64,000 nucleotides of DNA from Rhodovarius lipocyclicus (GCF_009900765.1 NZ_JAAABL010000008.1:58937-122936), one strand, 5' to 3'. Numbered from the stretch's first letter, positions 42,001-52,115 are shown. Notes: generated from the letters alone by a model not told the origin. A program made the numbers and translations.

Positions 42001-43002
42001 ATGCAGCGTCGCAACCTTCTTCTGGGCACCGCCTCGGCGGCCGCTGGCTTGGCGCAGCTGCGCCAGGCCCATGCCCAGGCCCCGGCTTTCCCCAGCCGGC
42101 CCATCCGGCTCGTCGTGCCCTTCGCGCCCGGCGGCGCGGTGGACATCACCGGCCGCGTCCTGGCCGAGCGCCTGCCCTCCATCCTCGGCCAGACCGTGAC
42201 GGTGGACAACCGCGGCGGCGCCGGCGGCAATCTGGGCGGGGACGCGGTGGCCAAGGCCGAAAAGGATGGCCACACCCTCCTGCTCGGCACCGTGACCATG
42301 TTCGCGGCCAACAAATTCCTCTACCGCCGCTCCATGTCCTATGACCCGATCCGCGACTTCGCGCCGGTCAGCCGGGTGGCGACGGGCACGGTGCTGCTGG
42401 TGGTCAACAGCCAGAAGCCCTGGCGCACCTTCGCCGAGCTGATCGACTATGCCCGCCAGAACCCGGGCAAGGTCACCATGGGCTCCTCGGGCACCGGCAC
42501 GGTCAGCCACCTGACCATCAGCGCCGTGGCGCGGGCGGCCGGGGTGGACATCACCCATGTGCCCTATCGTGGCGGCGGCCCCGCCATCACGGACCTGCTC
42601 TCGGGCTCCATCGACCTGATGTTCGACGTCATGCCCGCGCTGATGCCCCATGTGCGTGAGGGCCGGTTCCGCCCGCTCGCCGTCGGCAGCGCAGAGCGCG
42701 TGGACTATGTGCCGGGGCTGGAGCAGGTGCCGGGCATGCGCGAACTGCTGCCCAACAGCACCATCGACATGCAGAGCTGGTACGCCGTCACCGCCCCCGC
42801 CGGGGTCGCGCCCGACCGCGTGCAGCGCCTGCATGACGCGGTGGTGGAGGTGGTCCGCACCCCCGAATACCGCGCGAAGCTGGAGCCGCTGGGCTTCAAG
42901 CCGGTGTGGGACGAAACCCCCGCCGCCTTCGGTGCCTATATGCTGGAACAGGAACAGCTGTGGCGCCGCATCGTCGAAGAGTCCGGCGCGACGCTCGACT
43001 GA
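42001..43002 (+). CDS. Bug/TctC-family tripartite tricarboxylate binding protein
   Basis: The protein has 333 residues. A signal peptide (RRNLLLGTASAAAGLAQLRQAHAQ, Tat- or Sec-type) precedes the Bug fold: PIRLVVPFAPGGAVDITGRVLAERL, PGKVTMGSSGTGTVSHL and HVPYRGGGPAITDL are typical. These periplasmic proteins bind small carboxylates for TTT importers or as orphan sensors. No TctA/TctB genes are nearby, so it is an orphan, as is common in Acetobacteraceae and Burkholderiales. The ligand is unknown. Confidence 0.9.
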   Translation: MQRRNLLLGTASAAAGLAQLRQAHAQAPAFPSRPIRLVVPFAPGGAVDITGRVLAERLPSILGQTVTVDNRGGAGGNLGGDAVAKAEKDGHTLLLGTVTMFAANKFLYRRSMSYDPIRDFAPVSRVATGTVLLVVNSQKPWRTFAELIDYARQNPGKVTMGSSGTGTVSHLTISAVARAAGVDITHVPYRGGGPAITDLLSGSIDLMFDVMPALMPHVREGRFRPLAVGSAERVDYVPGLEQVPGMRELLPNSTIDMQSWYAVTAPAGVAPDRVQRLHDAVVEVVRTPEYRAKLEPLGFKPVWDETPAAFGAYMLEQEQLWRRIVEESGATLD

Positions 43003-43024
43003 CCGGCGACCGGGGCGGTGCCTG

Positions 43025-45733
43025 TCACCGCCCCAGCAGCTTGGCGGCCTCGCGCAGCCACAGCACGCTGCTGGCCGCACCCGTGCAGACCAGCCAGTCC
43101 CGCCAGCCCAGCGCCTCGGTCGAGAAGGCCTCCCGCAGGGGGGGCACATACAGCACCGCCGCGTGCAGCCCCACCGAGAGCAGGATCGCCCCCCACAGCC
43201 AGCGATTGGCGAACAGCCCCGCGAAGGCGCTGCGCTCGTCCGAGCGCGCGTTCAGCACGTTGAACAGCTGGAACAGCGTGAGGGTGGTGAAGGCCATGGT
43301 CTGGCCATGGCGCAGGTCGCCCGTGCCCTCGATCAGCCCGCCCGGCATCGCGGCATCCAGCACCAGCAGCGTGCCGGCCGCCATCACCAGCCCCACCTGC
43401 AGGATGCCCCACCACATGCGCGGCGTGATCACGCCTTCCCCGCGCGGGCGGGGCGGGCGGGCCATGATGCCGCGCCCGGCCGGGTCCAGCCCCAGCGCCA
43501 GGGCGGGCGCGCCATCCGTAACCAGGTTGATCCACAGGATCTGCGTGGCCAGCAGCGGCAGCGCCACGCCGCTGCCCCCAGGGGTGCCCCCAAGGGTGCC
43601 CTCTGGCGCCGTCAGCCCGATCACGCCCCCCAGCACCACGCCCAGGAACATCGTCATCACCTCCCCGATGTTCGAGGAGAGCAGGTAGCGCAGGAATTTG
43701 CGGATGTTGGAGAAGATGGCCCGGCCTTCCTCCACCGCCGCGACGATGGTGGCGAAATTGTCGTCCGCCAGCACCATGTCGGCCGCCTGCTTGGACACGT
43801 CCGTGCCGGTGATGCCCATGGCGATGCCGATATCGGCGCGGCGCAGGGCCGGGGCATCGTTCACCCCATCCCCGGTCATGGCCACCGTGGCGCCCTGGGC
43901 CTGCAGCGCCGCCACGATGCGCAGCTTGTGCTCCGGGTTGACCCGGGCATAGACGGAAATATCGCGCACCGCCGCATCCAGCGCCGCGTCGTCCATCGCC
44001 TCGATCGCGGCCCCGGTCACCACCCGCCCATCGGCGCTGATGCCCAGTTCGCGCGCGATGGCGGCGGCGGTGGCCGGGTGGTCGCCCGTGATCATGATGG
44101 GGCGGATGCCGGCGGCGCGGGCGCGGGCCACGGCGGGCTTCGCTTCCTCACGCGGGGGGTCGCGCATGCCGATCAGGCCCAGGAAGACCAGCTCCCGCTC
44201 ATCCGGCGCGGCACCAGGGGGCAGGGCGCGGCCGGCCACGGCCAGGGTGCGCAGCGCCTGCCCGGCCATGGCCGCGTTGGCGTGCAGGATCTCCTCCCGG
44301 CGCTCGGTGGTCAGCGGGCGGGTGGCCTCGCCCACCCGTTCCAGCGTGCACAGGCCCAGCAGCACATCCGGCGCGCCCTTGGCGAACAGCCGCCCGCCCG
44401 CGTGCAGGGTGCTCATCAGCTTGCGTTCGGAGGAGAAGGGCAGCTCCGCCTCGCGGTCCGGCGGCGAGACCCCCGCCAGCCCGGCCTTACGGGCCGCGAC
44501 CAGCAGCGCGCCCTCCGTCGGGTCGCCCAGCACGGACCAGTGGCCGTCCTTTTCCCGCAGCAGGGCGTTGTTGGCGCATTCCGCCGCTTCCAGCGCGGCT
44601 AGCAATTCGCCGTGCTGCGCGGGGGCGATGGGCGCCCCGTCCTCCCGCGCCAGCCGGCCCCGCGGCGTGTAGCCCGTGCCCTCCAGCAGCACGGCCCCGC
44701 CGGCGGTGACGATGCGGCACACCGTCATCTCGTTGCGCGTCAGCGTGCCGGTCTTGTCGGAGGCGATGACATCGGCCGAGCCCAGCGTCTCCACCGCCGC
44801 CAGGTGGCGCAGGATGGCGTGGCGCCGGGCCATGCGCTGCACCCCCACCGAGAGCACCGCCGTGACCACCGCCGGCAGCCCCTCCGGCACCGCGGCCACG
44901 GCGAGCGCCACGCCCAGCAGCAGCACGTCGAACACCGCGCTCCAGCCCCGCACATCGTCCAGCAGCAGGATGGTGGCGACCATCACCACCGCGATGGCCA
45001 GCACGATGCGCCCCAGCAGCCGGCCCACCCGGTCCAGCTCGCGCTGCAGGGGGGTGGTCTCGGGCGGGGCGGCCTTCAGCAGGCCGGCGATGCGGCCCAT
45101 CTCCGTGCCCATGCCGGTGGCGGTGACCACGGCGCGCCCATGCCCGCGCGTGGCCACGGTGCCGCTGAACAGCATGTTGGCGCGCTCCGCCAGAACGGCA
45201 TCGGCGGGCAGCGGGGCGCTGTGCTTGGAGACCGGCAGGCTTTCGCCGGTCAGCGCGGCCTCGGCGGTTTCGAGGGCCATCGCCTCGACCAGCCGGGCAT
45301 CGGCGGGGATGGTCGCACCTTCCTCGATGAGGATGAGATCGCCCGGCACCAGCTCCGCCGCCGGGATGCCGCGCGGCGCGCCGCCGCGCACCACCAGCGC
45401 CCGGGCGGCGGACATCCGCCCCAGCGCCGCCACGGCCTGTTCCGCGCGCGCGGCCTGCACATGGCCCATCACGGCGTTCAGCAGCACCACGGCCAGGATC
45501 GCCATGGCCTCGAAGGGCAGGGGGGTGTCGCGTTCGGCCAGCCACAGCAGGGCGGAAATCAGCGCCGCCGCCAGCAGCAGGATCACCAGCGTGTCGCGGA
45601 ACTGTTCGAGGAAACGCCGCCAGCCGGGGATGGGCGGCTCCTGGGCCAGCTCATTGGGCCCCAGGCGTTGCAGGCGCTCGCGCGCCGTATCCTCCGGCAG
45701 GCCGGTGGCGGCGCCGGAACCGAGCGCCACCAA
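43025..45733 (-). CDS. Cation-translocating P-type ATPase
   Basis: The protein has about 902 residues. It has the phosphorylation motif DKTGTLT (near 325), the TGES loop (ALTGESLPV), MITGDHPATA and TGDGVNDAPAL, and a PEGL in M4, the pattern of SERCA/PMA-like P2-type ATPases. GTG 45730 has GGAGG five bases upstream and is the better initiation site; TTG 45733 is listed. In-frame codons upstream continue the family's usual N-terminus (PWASEASEVLVALG) with no normal start, so the N-terminus is uncertain. It overlaps or abuts the CBS-BON gene. Confidence 0.85.
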   Translation of the reverse strand: MVALGSGAATGLPEDTARERLQRLGPNELAQEPPIPGWRRFLEQFRDTLVILLLAAALISALLWLAERDTPLPFEAMAILAVVLLNAVMGHVQAARAEQAVAALGRMSAARALVVRGGAPRGIPAAELVPGDLILIEEGATIPADARLVEAMALETAEAALTGESLPVSKHSAPLPADAVLAERANMLFSGTVATRGHGRAVVTATGMGTEMGRIAGLLKAAPPETTPLQRELDRVGRLLGRIVLAIAVVMVATILLLDDVRGWSAVFDVLLLGVALAVAAVPEGLPAVVTAVLSVGVQRMARRHAILRHLAAVETLGSADVIASDKTGTLTRNEMTVCRIVTAGGAVLLEGTGYTPRGRLAREDGAPIAPAQHGELLAALEAAECANNALLREKDGHWSVLGDPTEGALLVAARKAGLAGVSPPDREAELPFSSERKLMSTLHAGGRLFAKGAPDVLLGLCTLERVGEATRPLTTERREEILHANAAMAGQALRTLAVAGRALPPGAAPDERELVFLGLIGMRDPPREEAKPAVARARAAGIRPIMITGDHPATAAAIARELGISADGRVVTGAAIEAMDDAALDAAVRDISVYARVNPEHKLRIVAALQAQGATVAMTGDGVNDAPALRRADIGIAMGITGTDVSKQAADMVLADDNFATIVAAVEEGRAIFSNIRKFLRYLLSSNIGEVMTMFLGVVLGGVIGLTAPEGTLGGTPGGSGVALPLLATQILWINLVTDGAPALALGLDPAGRGIMARPPRPRGEGVITPRMWWGILQVGLVMAAGTLLVLDAAMPGGLIEGTGDLRHGQTMAFTTLTLFQLFNVLNARSDERSAFAGLFANRWLWGAILLSVGLHAAVLYVPPLREAFSTEALGWRDWLVCTGAASSVLWLREAAKLLGR

Positions 45734-45780
45734 GACCTCCGAGGCTTCGGAGGCCCAGGGGCCGGCCAGAGGGGGGAGGA

Positions 45781-46470
45781 TCAGAGCGAGGCCCGCAGCA
45801 GCAGGGGCATGTCCTCCATCTTGTCCACCACCTTGCTCACCCCGGGCACGGCCTGCATCAGCACGCGCAGCGCCTCACGCATGTGCTCCGAGCGCGCGAA
45901 GCCATAGAGCGTGACCACGCTGCCCTCGACGCTGGGATAGACCCAGAAGGTATCCGCCCAGGGCTGTTCGCGCAGGGCCTGCACCACGGCCTTCAGCAGG
46001 GAGGTCTGCCCGGAGGTCGCCGGGGTGGCGGGGGCCTCCAGCACCGCGCGCAGCAGGTCGGCGCGGGAGACGAGGCCCACCATCTGCCCCTGCCGCAGCA
46101 CGGGCACGCGGCGGATGTTGTGCTCCTCCATCAGCCGGGCCACCTGCTCGACGCTGGTGTCTTCCTCGGCCGTGACCAGGTCCTGGGTCATCACGTCCCG
46201 CGCGGTCTTGCCATGCGCCTTCACGAAGCGTTGCAGCATCGGGGTGGGGGAGCGGAACAGGTCCAGGAACCAGGTGAAGGGGCCGCGCGGGGCATCGGCC
46301 AGGCGGCGGATCAGGTCGCCCTCGGTCACCACGCCCAGCGGGATGCCGCCCGGGCCCACCACGGGCACCGCGGAAATGCCGCGCCCGGCCAGCAGCCGGG
46401 CGATCTCGGCCACCGGCATGTCGGGCGGCACGACGACGAGGTTGGAGGACATCAGGTCCTTGGCTTGCAT
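45781..46470 (-). CDS. CBS-pair and BON domain protein
   Basis: The protein has 229 residues. CBS repeat 1 (about 7-60) and CBS repeat 2 (about 90-145) form a nucleotide-sensing pair, and a BON domain (about 155-222) follows. Such proteins often accompany P-type ATPases and stress genes and may sense AMP/ATP or bind membranes through BON. The stop of this gene abuts the ATPase frame on the same strand, so the two are probably one operon. Confidence 0.88.
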   Translation of the reverse strand: MQAKDLMSSNLVVVPPDMPVAEIARLLAGRGISAVPVVGPGGIPLGVVTEGDLIRRLADAPRGPFTWFLDLFRSPTPMLQRFVKAHGKTARDVMTQDLVTAEEDTSVEQVARLMEEHNIRRVPVLRQGQMVGLVSRADLLRAVLEAPATPATSGQTSLLKAVVQALREQPWADTFWVYPSVEGSVVTLYGFARSEHMREALRVLMQAVPGVSKVVDKMEDMPLLLRASL

Positions 46471-46578
46471 GGCGGCATCATCCCGGTTTGGGGGGGGCCA
46501 GTGCCCCCTTGCTGTAGTGACCCTCCGGCATGGCGGCGGGCCTGAACAGTCACATATATGCGAAAGTTAATGTTTGCT

Positions 46579-46592
46579 TTGATATAGGTCAT
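46579..46592. promoter_or_regulatory. Possible FNR/FixK-type binding site
   Basis: TTGAT-ATAG-GTCAT differs from the alphaproteobacterial FNR/FixK consensus TTGAY-N4-RTCAA only at the last base. It lies between the divergent CBS-BON gene (109 bases from its start) and the monooxygenase gene (75 bases). CBS, BON and P-type ATPase genes are often in such oxygen-responsive regulons. A single site seen by eye may be chance. Confidence 0.35.
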
Positions 46593-46666
46593 GCCCGCCC
46601 TGGACCCCCCTTCATCCTTCGGGCCGCATGGGGGATCATGCCCGCCAACGATAAGGAAACGGGCCG

Positions 46667-48445
46667 ATGCCGCATGACGGGATGACGACCACCGCCGCCG
46701 CCACCACCAACCTGCCGGAGGCCGTGACGGCTTGGCTCGGGGCCTTCGAGCACGCCCTGGCGCGCGGGGACGCCGCCTCCGCCGCCGCGCTGTTCGTGCC
46801 CGATGGCCATTGGCGGGATATCCTGGCCTTCGGCTGGGACATCACCACCACCTCGGGCGCCGCCGGCATCGAGGAGAAGCTGAACGCCGCGCTGCCGCGC
46901 ACCCGCCCGCACCGCTTCCGCCTGGCCGCCGGCCGCACCCCGCCCCGCCGCCTGCGCCGCGCGGGGCAGGAGGTGATCGAGGCCCTGGCCGGCTTCCAGA
47001 CCGCGACCGGCGCGGCCCATGCCGTGCTGCGCCTGCTGCCCGATGCCGAGGCCCCGGGCGGCCTGCGCTGCTGGACGCTGGCGACCTCGCTCGACAGCCT
47101 GCACGGGCATGAGGAACAGACGGGCCAGCGCCGCCCGACCGGCGAGGATTTCTCCCGCAAGTTCGGCGCCGAGAACTGGCTGGACCGCCGCAACCGCGCC
47201 CGCGCCTATGCCGGGCATGACCCCACGGTGATCGTGGTGGGGGCGGGGCAGGCGGGGCTGTCGATCGCGGCGCGCCTCGGCCAGATGGGGCTCGATACGC
47301 TGATCATCGACCGCCAGGCGCGGGTGGGGGACAATTGGCGCAAGCGCTACCACTCCCTCACGCTGCACAATGAAGTGCACGTGAACCATCTGCCCTACAT
47401 GCCCTTCCCGCCGACCTGGCCGGTGTTCATCCCCAAGGACATGCTGGCCAACTGGTTCGAGCATTATGTCGAGGCGCTGGTGCTGAATGTCTGGACCGGC
47501 ACGGCGCTGACGGGCGGCAGCTATGACGAGGCCAGCGGCCACTGGACCGTGACGCTGCGGCGCGAGGATGGCTCGGAGCGGGTGATGCGCCCGCGGCACC
47601 TGGTCTTCGCCACCGGGGTCAGCGGCATCCCCATCATACCCAAACTGCCGGGGCTGGAGGAGTTCCGCGGCACGGTCATGCATTCGGGCGCCTATACCGA
47701 GGGCTCGGCCTGGAAGGGCCGGCCCGTCTTGGTGCTTGGCACCGGCAACAGCGCGCATGACGTGGCGCAGGACCTGCACGCCAGCGGCGCCCGGGTTTCC
47801 ATGATCCAGCGCAGCCCGACGCATATCGTGGGCATCCGCCAGGCCCAGGCGGTCTATTCGATCTATGCCGAGGGCATCCCGATCGAGGATTGCGACCTGC
47901 TGGCCACCGCCATGCCCTATCCGGTGCTGATCAAATCCTACCAGATCGCCACCGCCCAGGCGGCGGAGGAGGACGGCCCGCTGCTGCGGGCGCTGGCCGC
48001 GCGGGGCTTCAAGCTGACGGGGGGCGAGGACGATACCGGCTTCCAGATGATGTATCTGCGCCGGGGCGGAGGGTATTACTTCAATGTCGGCTGCTCGGAC
48101 CTCGTGGCCGATGGCAGCGTCGGGTTGGTGCAGTATGGCGACATCGAGCGCTTCACCGCCACCGGCGCCCTGCTGAAGGATGGGCGGGAGGTGCCGGCGG
48201 AACTGCTGGTGCTGGCCACCGGCTATCGTAACCAGCAGGAGGTGGTGCGCGCGGCGCTCGGCGATGCGGTGGCGGACCGGATTGGGCCGGTCTGGGGCTT
48301 CGATGGCGCGGGGGAGCTGCGCAACATGTGGCGGCCCACGCCGCAGCCGGGGCTGTGGTTCACGGCGGGCAGCCTGGCGCAGTGCCGGATCTATTCCAAA
48401 TTCCTGGCCTTGCAGGTGAAGGCGGCGGAGCTGGGGCTGTCCTGA
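46667..48445 (+). CDS. Flavin-containing monooxygenase-like NAD(P)/FAD oxidoreductase with NTF2-like N-terminus
   Basis: The protein has 592 residues. Residues about 15-140 look like a SnoaL/NTF2-type domain (AWLGAFEHALARGDAASAAALFVPDGHWRD in part). The FAD site is GAGQAG (192-197) and the NADPH site GTGNSA (about 357-362). ATGVSGIP between the two sites is FMO-like, and the overall pattern resembles YUCCA-like monooxygenases. The substrate is unknown. The ATG has a good upstream site. It stands alone, divergent to the CBS-BON/ATPase operon. Confidence 0.85.
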   Translation: MPHDGMTTTAAATTNLPEAVTAWLGAFEHALARGDAASAAALFVPDGHWRDILAFGWDITTTSGAAGIEEKLNAALPRTRPHRFRLAAGRTPPRRLRRAGQEVIEALAGFQTATGAAHAVLRLLPDAEAPGGLRCWTLATSLDSLHGHEEQTGQRRPTGEDFSRKFGAENWLDRRNRARAYAGHDPTVIVVGAGQAGLSIAARLGQMGLDTLIIDRQARVGDNWRKRYHSLTLHNEVHVNHLPYMPFPPTWPVFIPKDMLANWFEHYVEALVLNVWTGTALTGGSYDEASGHWTVTLRREDGSERVMRPRHLVFATGVSGIPIIPKLPGLEEFRGTVMHSGAYTEGSAWKGRPVLVLGTGNSAHDVAQDLHASGARVSMIQRSPTHIVGIRQAQAVYSIYAEGIPIEDCDLLATAMPYPVLIKSYQIATAQAAEEDGPLLRALAARGFKLTGGEDDTGFQMMYLRRGGGYYFNVGCSDLVADGSVGLVQYGDIERFTATGALLKDGREVPAELLVLATGYRNQQEVVRAALGDAVADRIGPVWGFDGAGELRNMWRPTPQPGLWFTAGSLAQCRIYSKFLALQVKAAELGLS

Positions 48446-48503
48446 CCGGGCTTTACAGCGCCGGGTGCGGGCGCGAGCCTGCGCCAACACCGGGGAATGG
48501 CCG

Positions 48504-49133
48504 ATGCTGAAGCTGCTGGGGCGCAGGAACGCCTTCAATGTCCGCAAGGTTCTGTGGCTGCTGGACGAGCTGGGGCTGGAGTTCGAGCAGGAGGATTGGG
48601 GGCGCTTCCACCGCGACACCCAGGTGCCGGAATTCCTGGCGCTGAACCCGCTGGGCACGGTGCCGGTGCTGGTGGATGGGCCGGCGGTGATCCGTGAGTC
48701 CCATGTGATCCTGCGCTACCTCGCCTCTCGCCAGCGGGCGTGGGGCTTGTACCCCCAGGAATTGGTGGCGCGCGCCGGGGTGGAAAGCTGGATGGACTGG
48801 GTCGCCTATGAGATGACCGGGCCGATGCGCGGCGCCTATCTGGGTGGGGAACAAGGGCTGGAGCCCTGGTGCCAGCCCCATATCGCCGGGCCCGCGCGGG
48901 CGGATTACGCCCAGCGCATGGGCGTGCTGGACCGGGTGCTGGCGGCGGGCGCGCCCTATCTGGCGGGCGCCGAGTTCACCCTGGCCGACATTCCGGCGGG
49001 CTTCATCGTGCACCGGTGGTTCAGCATGAAGAACATCCCGGACAAGCCGGAGTATCCGGCGCTGGCGGGGTATTACGCGCGGCTGTCGGAACGCCCGGCC
49101 TATTTGCGGCATATCAGGAATGGGTTGCCGTAA
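48504..49133 (+). CDS. Glutathione S-transferase family protein
   Basis: The protein has 209 residues. It starts LKLLGRRNAFNVRKVLWLLDELGLEFE with the glutathione-binding thioredoxin-fold, then NPLGTVPVLVD and RESHVILRYLA. The C-terminal all-helical domain follows. The Asn-Val after the first strand replaces the usual Ser/Cys position. It may be a detoxification or isomerase-type GST, and the substrate is not evident. It is followed by tRNA-Thr on the opposite strand. Confidence 0.88.
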   Translation: MLKLLGRRNAFNVRKVLWLLDELGLEFEQEDWGRFHRDTQVPEFLALNPLGTVPVLVDGPAVIRESHVILRYLASRQRAWGLYPQELVARAGVESWMDWVAYEMTGPMRGAYLGGEQGLEPWCQPHIAGPARADYAQRMGVLDRVLAAGAPYLAGAEFTLADIPAGFIVHRWFSMKNIPDKPEYPALAGYYARLSERPAYLRHIRNGLP

Positions 49134-49139
49134 GGGGGC

Positions 49140-49214
<75 letters not shown>

Positions 49215-49263
49215 CCGGCGCCCGTTCTACGCAGCCCCGGCGCCCGCCTCAAGGCCCCCCGCT

Positions 49264-49665
49264 TCAAGGTCCTTGGCGCCCCGGTCGGCCGATCCGGCCC
49301 AGATGCGTCATCCAGAACCCGCCGGGATATTTCAGCCCATAGCCCAGCGCCCGGTCCGCCCCGATATGCGCGAACCAGATCAGCGCCAGCGGCACCGCCC
49401 AGGCCGCCGTGCCCGGCCAGGCCAGCCCCGCCGCCAGCAGCAGCGCGGGCCCGGGCGTGGCATGCACCGCGTTATACACCACCGCCCCCGGGCGTGGCCC
49501 GGCCAGATAGGCCAGGATCACCAGGTCCGGCACCAGGATCAGCAGGGCGAACATGCCCCATCCGCCCCCGCTCAGCCCATAGCCGAGCAGGGCGAGGCCC
49601 AGCAGCGCCGCCCCCTCCAGCCGCAATGTCCCGCGCACCGCGCCCTCGACCGCCCCATCCGCCAT
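49264..49665 (-). CDS. DUF4260 family membrane protein
   Basis: The protein has 133 residues with three or four transmembrane helices. RLEGAALLGLALLGYG at the start, PDLVILAYLAGPRPGAVVYNAVH in the middle and HIGADRALGYGLKYPGGF at the end match DUF4260. The function is unknown; family members are small inner membrane proteins. It is divergent to coaBC with a short gap. Confidence 0.85.
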   Translation of the reverse strand: MADGAVEGAVRGTLRLEGAALLGLALLGYGLSGGGWGMFALLILVPDLVILAYLAGPRPGAVVYNAVHATPGPALLLAAGLAWPGTAAWAVPLALIWFAHIGADRALGYGLKYPGGFWMTHLGRIGRPGRQGP

Positions 49666-49705
49666 GCCAGTTCCCCCGATCCTCGCCCCGGGCTAGCTTG
49701 CCCGC

Positions 49706-50887
49706 ATGCTCGCAGGCAAGCGCATCCTTCTCATCGTCTCCGGCAGCGTGGCGGCCTTCAAGGCGCCGGCGCTGGTCCGGCTGTTGCGGGCGGAGGGCGC
49801 GGCCGTCATGGCCATCCTCACCGCCGGCGGCGCCCGATTCGTGACGCGGGAGACGCTGGCGGCGCTCACCGCCCAGCCCGTCCATCAGGATTTGTGGGCG
49901 GCGGAGGAAAGCATCGGCCACATCAAGCTGGCCCGCTGGGCGGATGCGGTGGCCGTGGTGCCCGCCAGCGCCAGCATGCTGGCCCGCATGGCCCAGGGGT
50001 TGGCGACGGACCTCGCCTCCACCGTGCTGCTGGCTACCCGCGCCCCGGTGGTGGTCGCGCCCGCCATGAACCCCGCCATGTGGGAACACCCCGCCACCCG
50101 CGCCAATGTGGCCAAGCTGCTGGCGCGCGGCGTGCGTTTCGCGGGCCCCACCAGCGGGCCGATGGCCGAACCCGAATCCGGCCCCGGCCGCATGCTGGAA
50201 CCGGAGGAGATCCTGGCCGCCATCCAGGCGCTCTCGGGCCCGCAGCCCCTGGCCGGGCGGCACATCCTCGTCACCTCCGGCCCCACGCAGGAGCCGATCG
50301 ACCCGGTCCGCTACATCTCCAACCGCTCCAGCGGCAAGCAGGGCCATGCCATCGCGGGGGCGCTGGCGGCGCTCGGCGCGCGGGTCACGCTGGTCTCGGG
50401 CCCTGTCATCCAGCCCGACCCGCCGGGGGTGGAGGTGGTGAAGGTCGAGACCGCCCGGCAGATGCTGGCCGCCTGCGAGGCCGCCCTGCCGGCCGATGCC
50501 GCCATCTGCGCCGCCGCCGTCGCCGACTGGCGCGTGGCGCAGGAGGCCGGTCAGAAGCTGAAGAAGGAACCGGGCGCCGAAGCCCCGACCCTGGCCATGG
50601 CCCTGAACCCGGATATCCTGGCCACGCTTTCCACCCACGCCCAGCGCCCCGCCCTGGTGGTGGGCTTCGCGGCGGAGACGGAGAAGGTGGTGGCCCACGC
50701 CCAGGCCAAGCTGGCCCGCAAGGGCTGCGACTGGATCCTGGCCAATGACGTTTCGGCCGATGTGTTCGGCGGCGAGGAGAACACCATCCATCTTGTCACA
50801 CGGCAGGGGGTGGAGGATTGGCCGCGCCTGCCCAAATCGGAGGTGGCCGCCCGTCTCGCGGCCCGCATCGCAAAGGCCTTTTCATGA
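49706..50887 (+). CDS. coaBC: Bifunctional phosphopantothenoylcysteine synthetase/decarboxylase
   Basis: The protein has 393 residues. The N-terminal FMN decarboxylase part (CoaC) shows [10 protein letters not shown] and PAMNPAMW, the flavin/Cys motifs; the C-terminal synthetase (CoaB) shows [23 protein letters not shown] and AAVADWR. It joins 4-phosphopantothenate with cysteine and decarboxylates the product to 4-phosphopantetheine for CoA. It is coupled to dut by ATGA, an arrangement seen in many bacteria. Confidence 0.97.
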   Translation: MLAGKRILLIVSGSVAAFKAPALVRLLRAEGAAVMAILTAGGARFVTRETLAALTAQPVHQDLWAAEESIGHIKLARWADAVAVVPASASMLARMAQGLATDLASTVLLATRAPVVVAPAMNPAMWEHPATRANVAKLLARGVRFAGPTSGPMAEPESGPGRMLEPEEILAAIQALSGPQPLAGRHILVTSGPTQEPIDPVRYISNRSSGKQGHAIAGALAALGARVTLVSGPVIQPDPPGVEVVKVETARQMLAACEAALPADAAICAAAVADWRVAQEAGQKLKKEPGAEAPTLAMALNPDILATLSTHAQRPALVVGFAAETEKVVAHAQAKLARKGCDWILANDVSADVFGGEENTIHLVTRQGVEDWPRLPKSEVAARLAARIAKAFS

Positions 50888-51330
50888 AGATCCTGGTTCA
50901 GCGCCTTCCCCACGCCGAGGGCCTGCCCCTGCCGAGCTATGCCACCGATGGCGCCGCCGCCATGGACCTGTTGGCCGCCGTGGCGGGGCCGGTGGTGATC
51001 GCCCCCGGCGCCCGCGCCCTGCTGCCCACCGGCCTGTGCGTGGCGCTGCCCCCGGGCCATGAATGGCAGATCCGCCCGCGCTCGGGCCTCGCGCTGAAGC
51101 ACGGCATCGCGCTGGTGAACGCCCCGGGCACGATCGACGAGGATTACCGCGGCGAGGTGGGCGTGATCCTGCTGAACACCGGCACCGAGCCCTTCACCGT
51201 GGAGCGCGGCATGCGCCTGGCTCAGGCGGTGCTGGCCCCGGTCACGCGCGGGCATTTCGAGGAAGTGGCCGAACTGCCCGCCACCACGCGCGGGGCGGGC
51301 GGCTTCGGCAGCACGGGCACCGCCGCGTGA
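50884..51330 (+). CDS. dut: dUTP diphosphatase
   Basis: The protein has 148 residues, the normal trimeric dUTPase length. All five motifs are present: [36 protein letters not shown]-type [11 protein letters not shown] and GAGGFGSTG at the end. It removes dUTP to avoid uracil incorporation into DNA and supplies dUMP for dTMP synthesis. It overlaps coaBC (ATGA) and the next gene (GTGA). Confidence 0.97.
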   Translation: MKILVQRLPHAEGLPLPSYATDGAAAMDLLAAVAGPVVIAPGARALLPTGLCVALPPGHEWQIRPRSGLALKHGIALVNAPGTIDEDYRGEVGVILLNTGTEPFTVERGMRLAQAVLAPVTRGHFEEVAELPATTRGAGGFGSTGTAA

Positions 51331-52115
51331 ACCTCGATTTCTCCGAAGCCGAGATCCACCGCTATTCCCGCCACATCCTGTTGCAGCAGGTGGGCGCGGT
51401 GGGCCAGGCGAAGCTGCGGGCCGCGCGAGTGCTGATCGTGGGGGCGGGCGGGCTCGGATCGCCGCTGGCCATGTATCTGGCGGCCGCCGGCGTCGGCACG
51501 CTGGGGCTGATCGACCACGACACGCTGGAATTGTCGAACCTGCAGCGCCAGATCGCCCACACGACGGAGCGCCTGGGCCGCAACAAGGCCGACAGCGCCG
51601 CCGAAACGCTGCACCACCTGAACCCTGAGGTGAAGGTGGAGGTGCATCAGCGCCGGATGGACGCCGCCACGGCGCGGGAGCTCATCCCCCAATACGACAT
51701 CGTCTGCGACGGCACGGACAACTTCCCCACCCGCTTCCTGCTGGGCGATGCCTGCCACCTGCTGGGCCGCCCGCTGGTCTCGGCGGCGGTGCTGCGCTTC
51801 GAGGGGCAGCTCTCGGTCTTCCGCAGCCATGAGGGCCACGGCTTTCCCTGCCAGCGCTGCCTGCATCCCGAACCGCCCCCCGACGGGCTGGTGCCGAGCT
51901 GCTCGGAAGCCGGGGTGCTGGGTGCCGTCACCGGCGTGATGGGCACGCTGCAGGCCACGGAGGTGCTGAAGCTGATCCTGGACATCGGCGAGACCCTGAC
52001 CGGCCGGCTGCTGCTGTGGGATGCGCTGGACGCGCGCATGCGCACCATCCGGCTGAAGCGCGACCTGGAGTGCGCCCTGTGCGGCGAAACGCCCACCATC
52101 ACGGATATCGCGTGA
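51327..52115 (+). CDS. MoeB/ThiF-family adenylyltransferase (E1-like)
   Basis: The protein has 262 residues, from GTG 51327. The nucleotide loop GAGGLGSP (about 38-45), the SNLQRQI adenylation motif, CQRC and CALC (zinc pairs) and [10 protein letters not shown] (catalytic Cys) are present. Such E1-like enzymes adenylate the C-terminal glycine of MoaD or ThiS-type sulfur carriers. No carrier gene is adjacent, so molybdopterin or thiamine use cannot be decided. A rhodanese domain is absent. Confidence 0.92.
   Translation: MNLDFSEAEIHRYSRHILLQQVGAVGQAKLRAARVLIVGAGGLGSPLAMYLAAAGVGTLGLIDHDTLELSNLQRQIAHTTERLGRNKADSAAETLHHLNPEVKVEVHQRRMDAATARELIPQYDIVCDGTDNFPTRFLLGDACHLLGRPLVSAAVLRFEGQLSVFRSHEGHGFPCQRCLHPEPPPDGLVPSCSEAGVLGAVTGVMGTLQATEVLKLILDIGETLTGRLLLWDALDARMRTIRLKRDLECALCGETPTITDIA

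Noticed and set aside
42650..44602. A 650-codon plus-strand frame opposite the P-type ATPase
   Set aside because: It mirrors the conserved ATPase gene, is Arg/His/Gln-rich and has no domain pattern.
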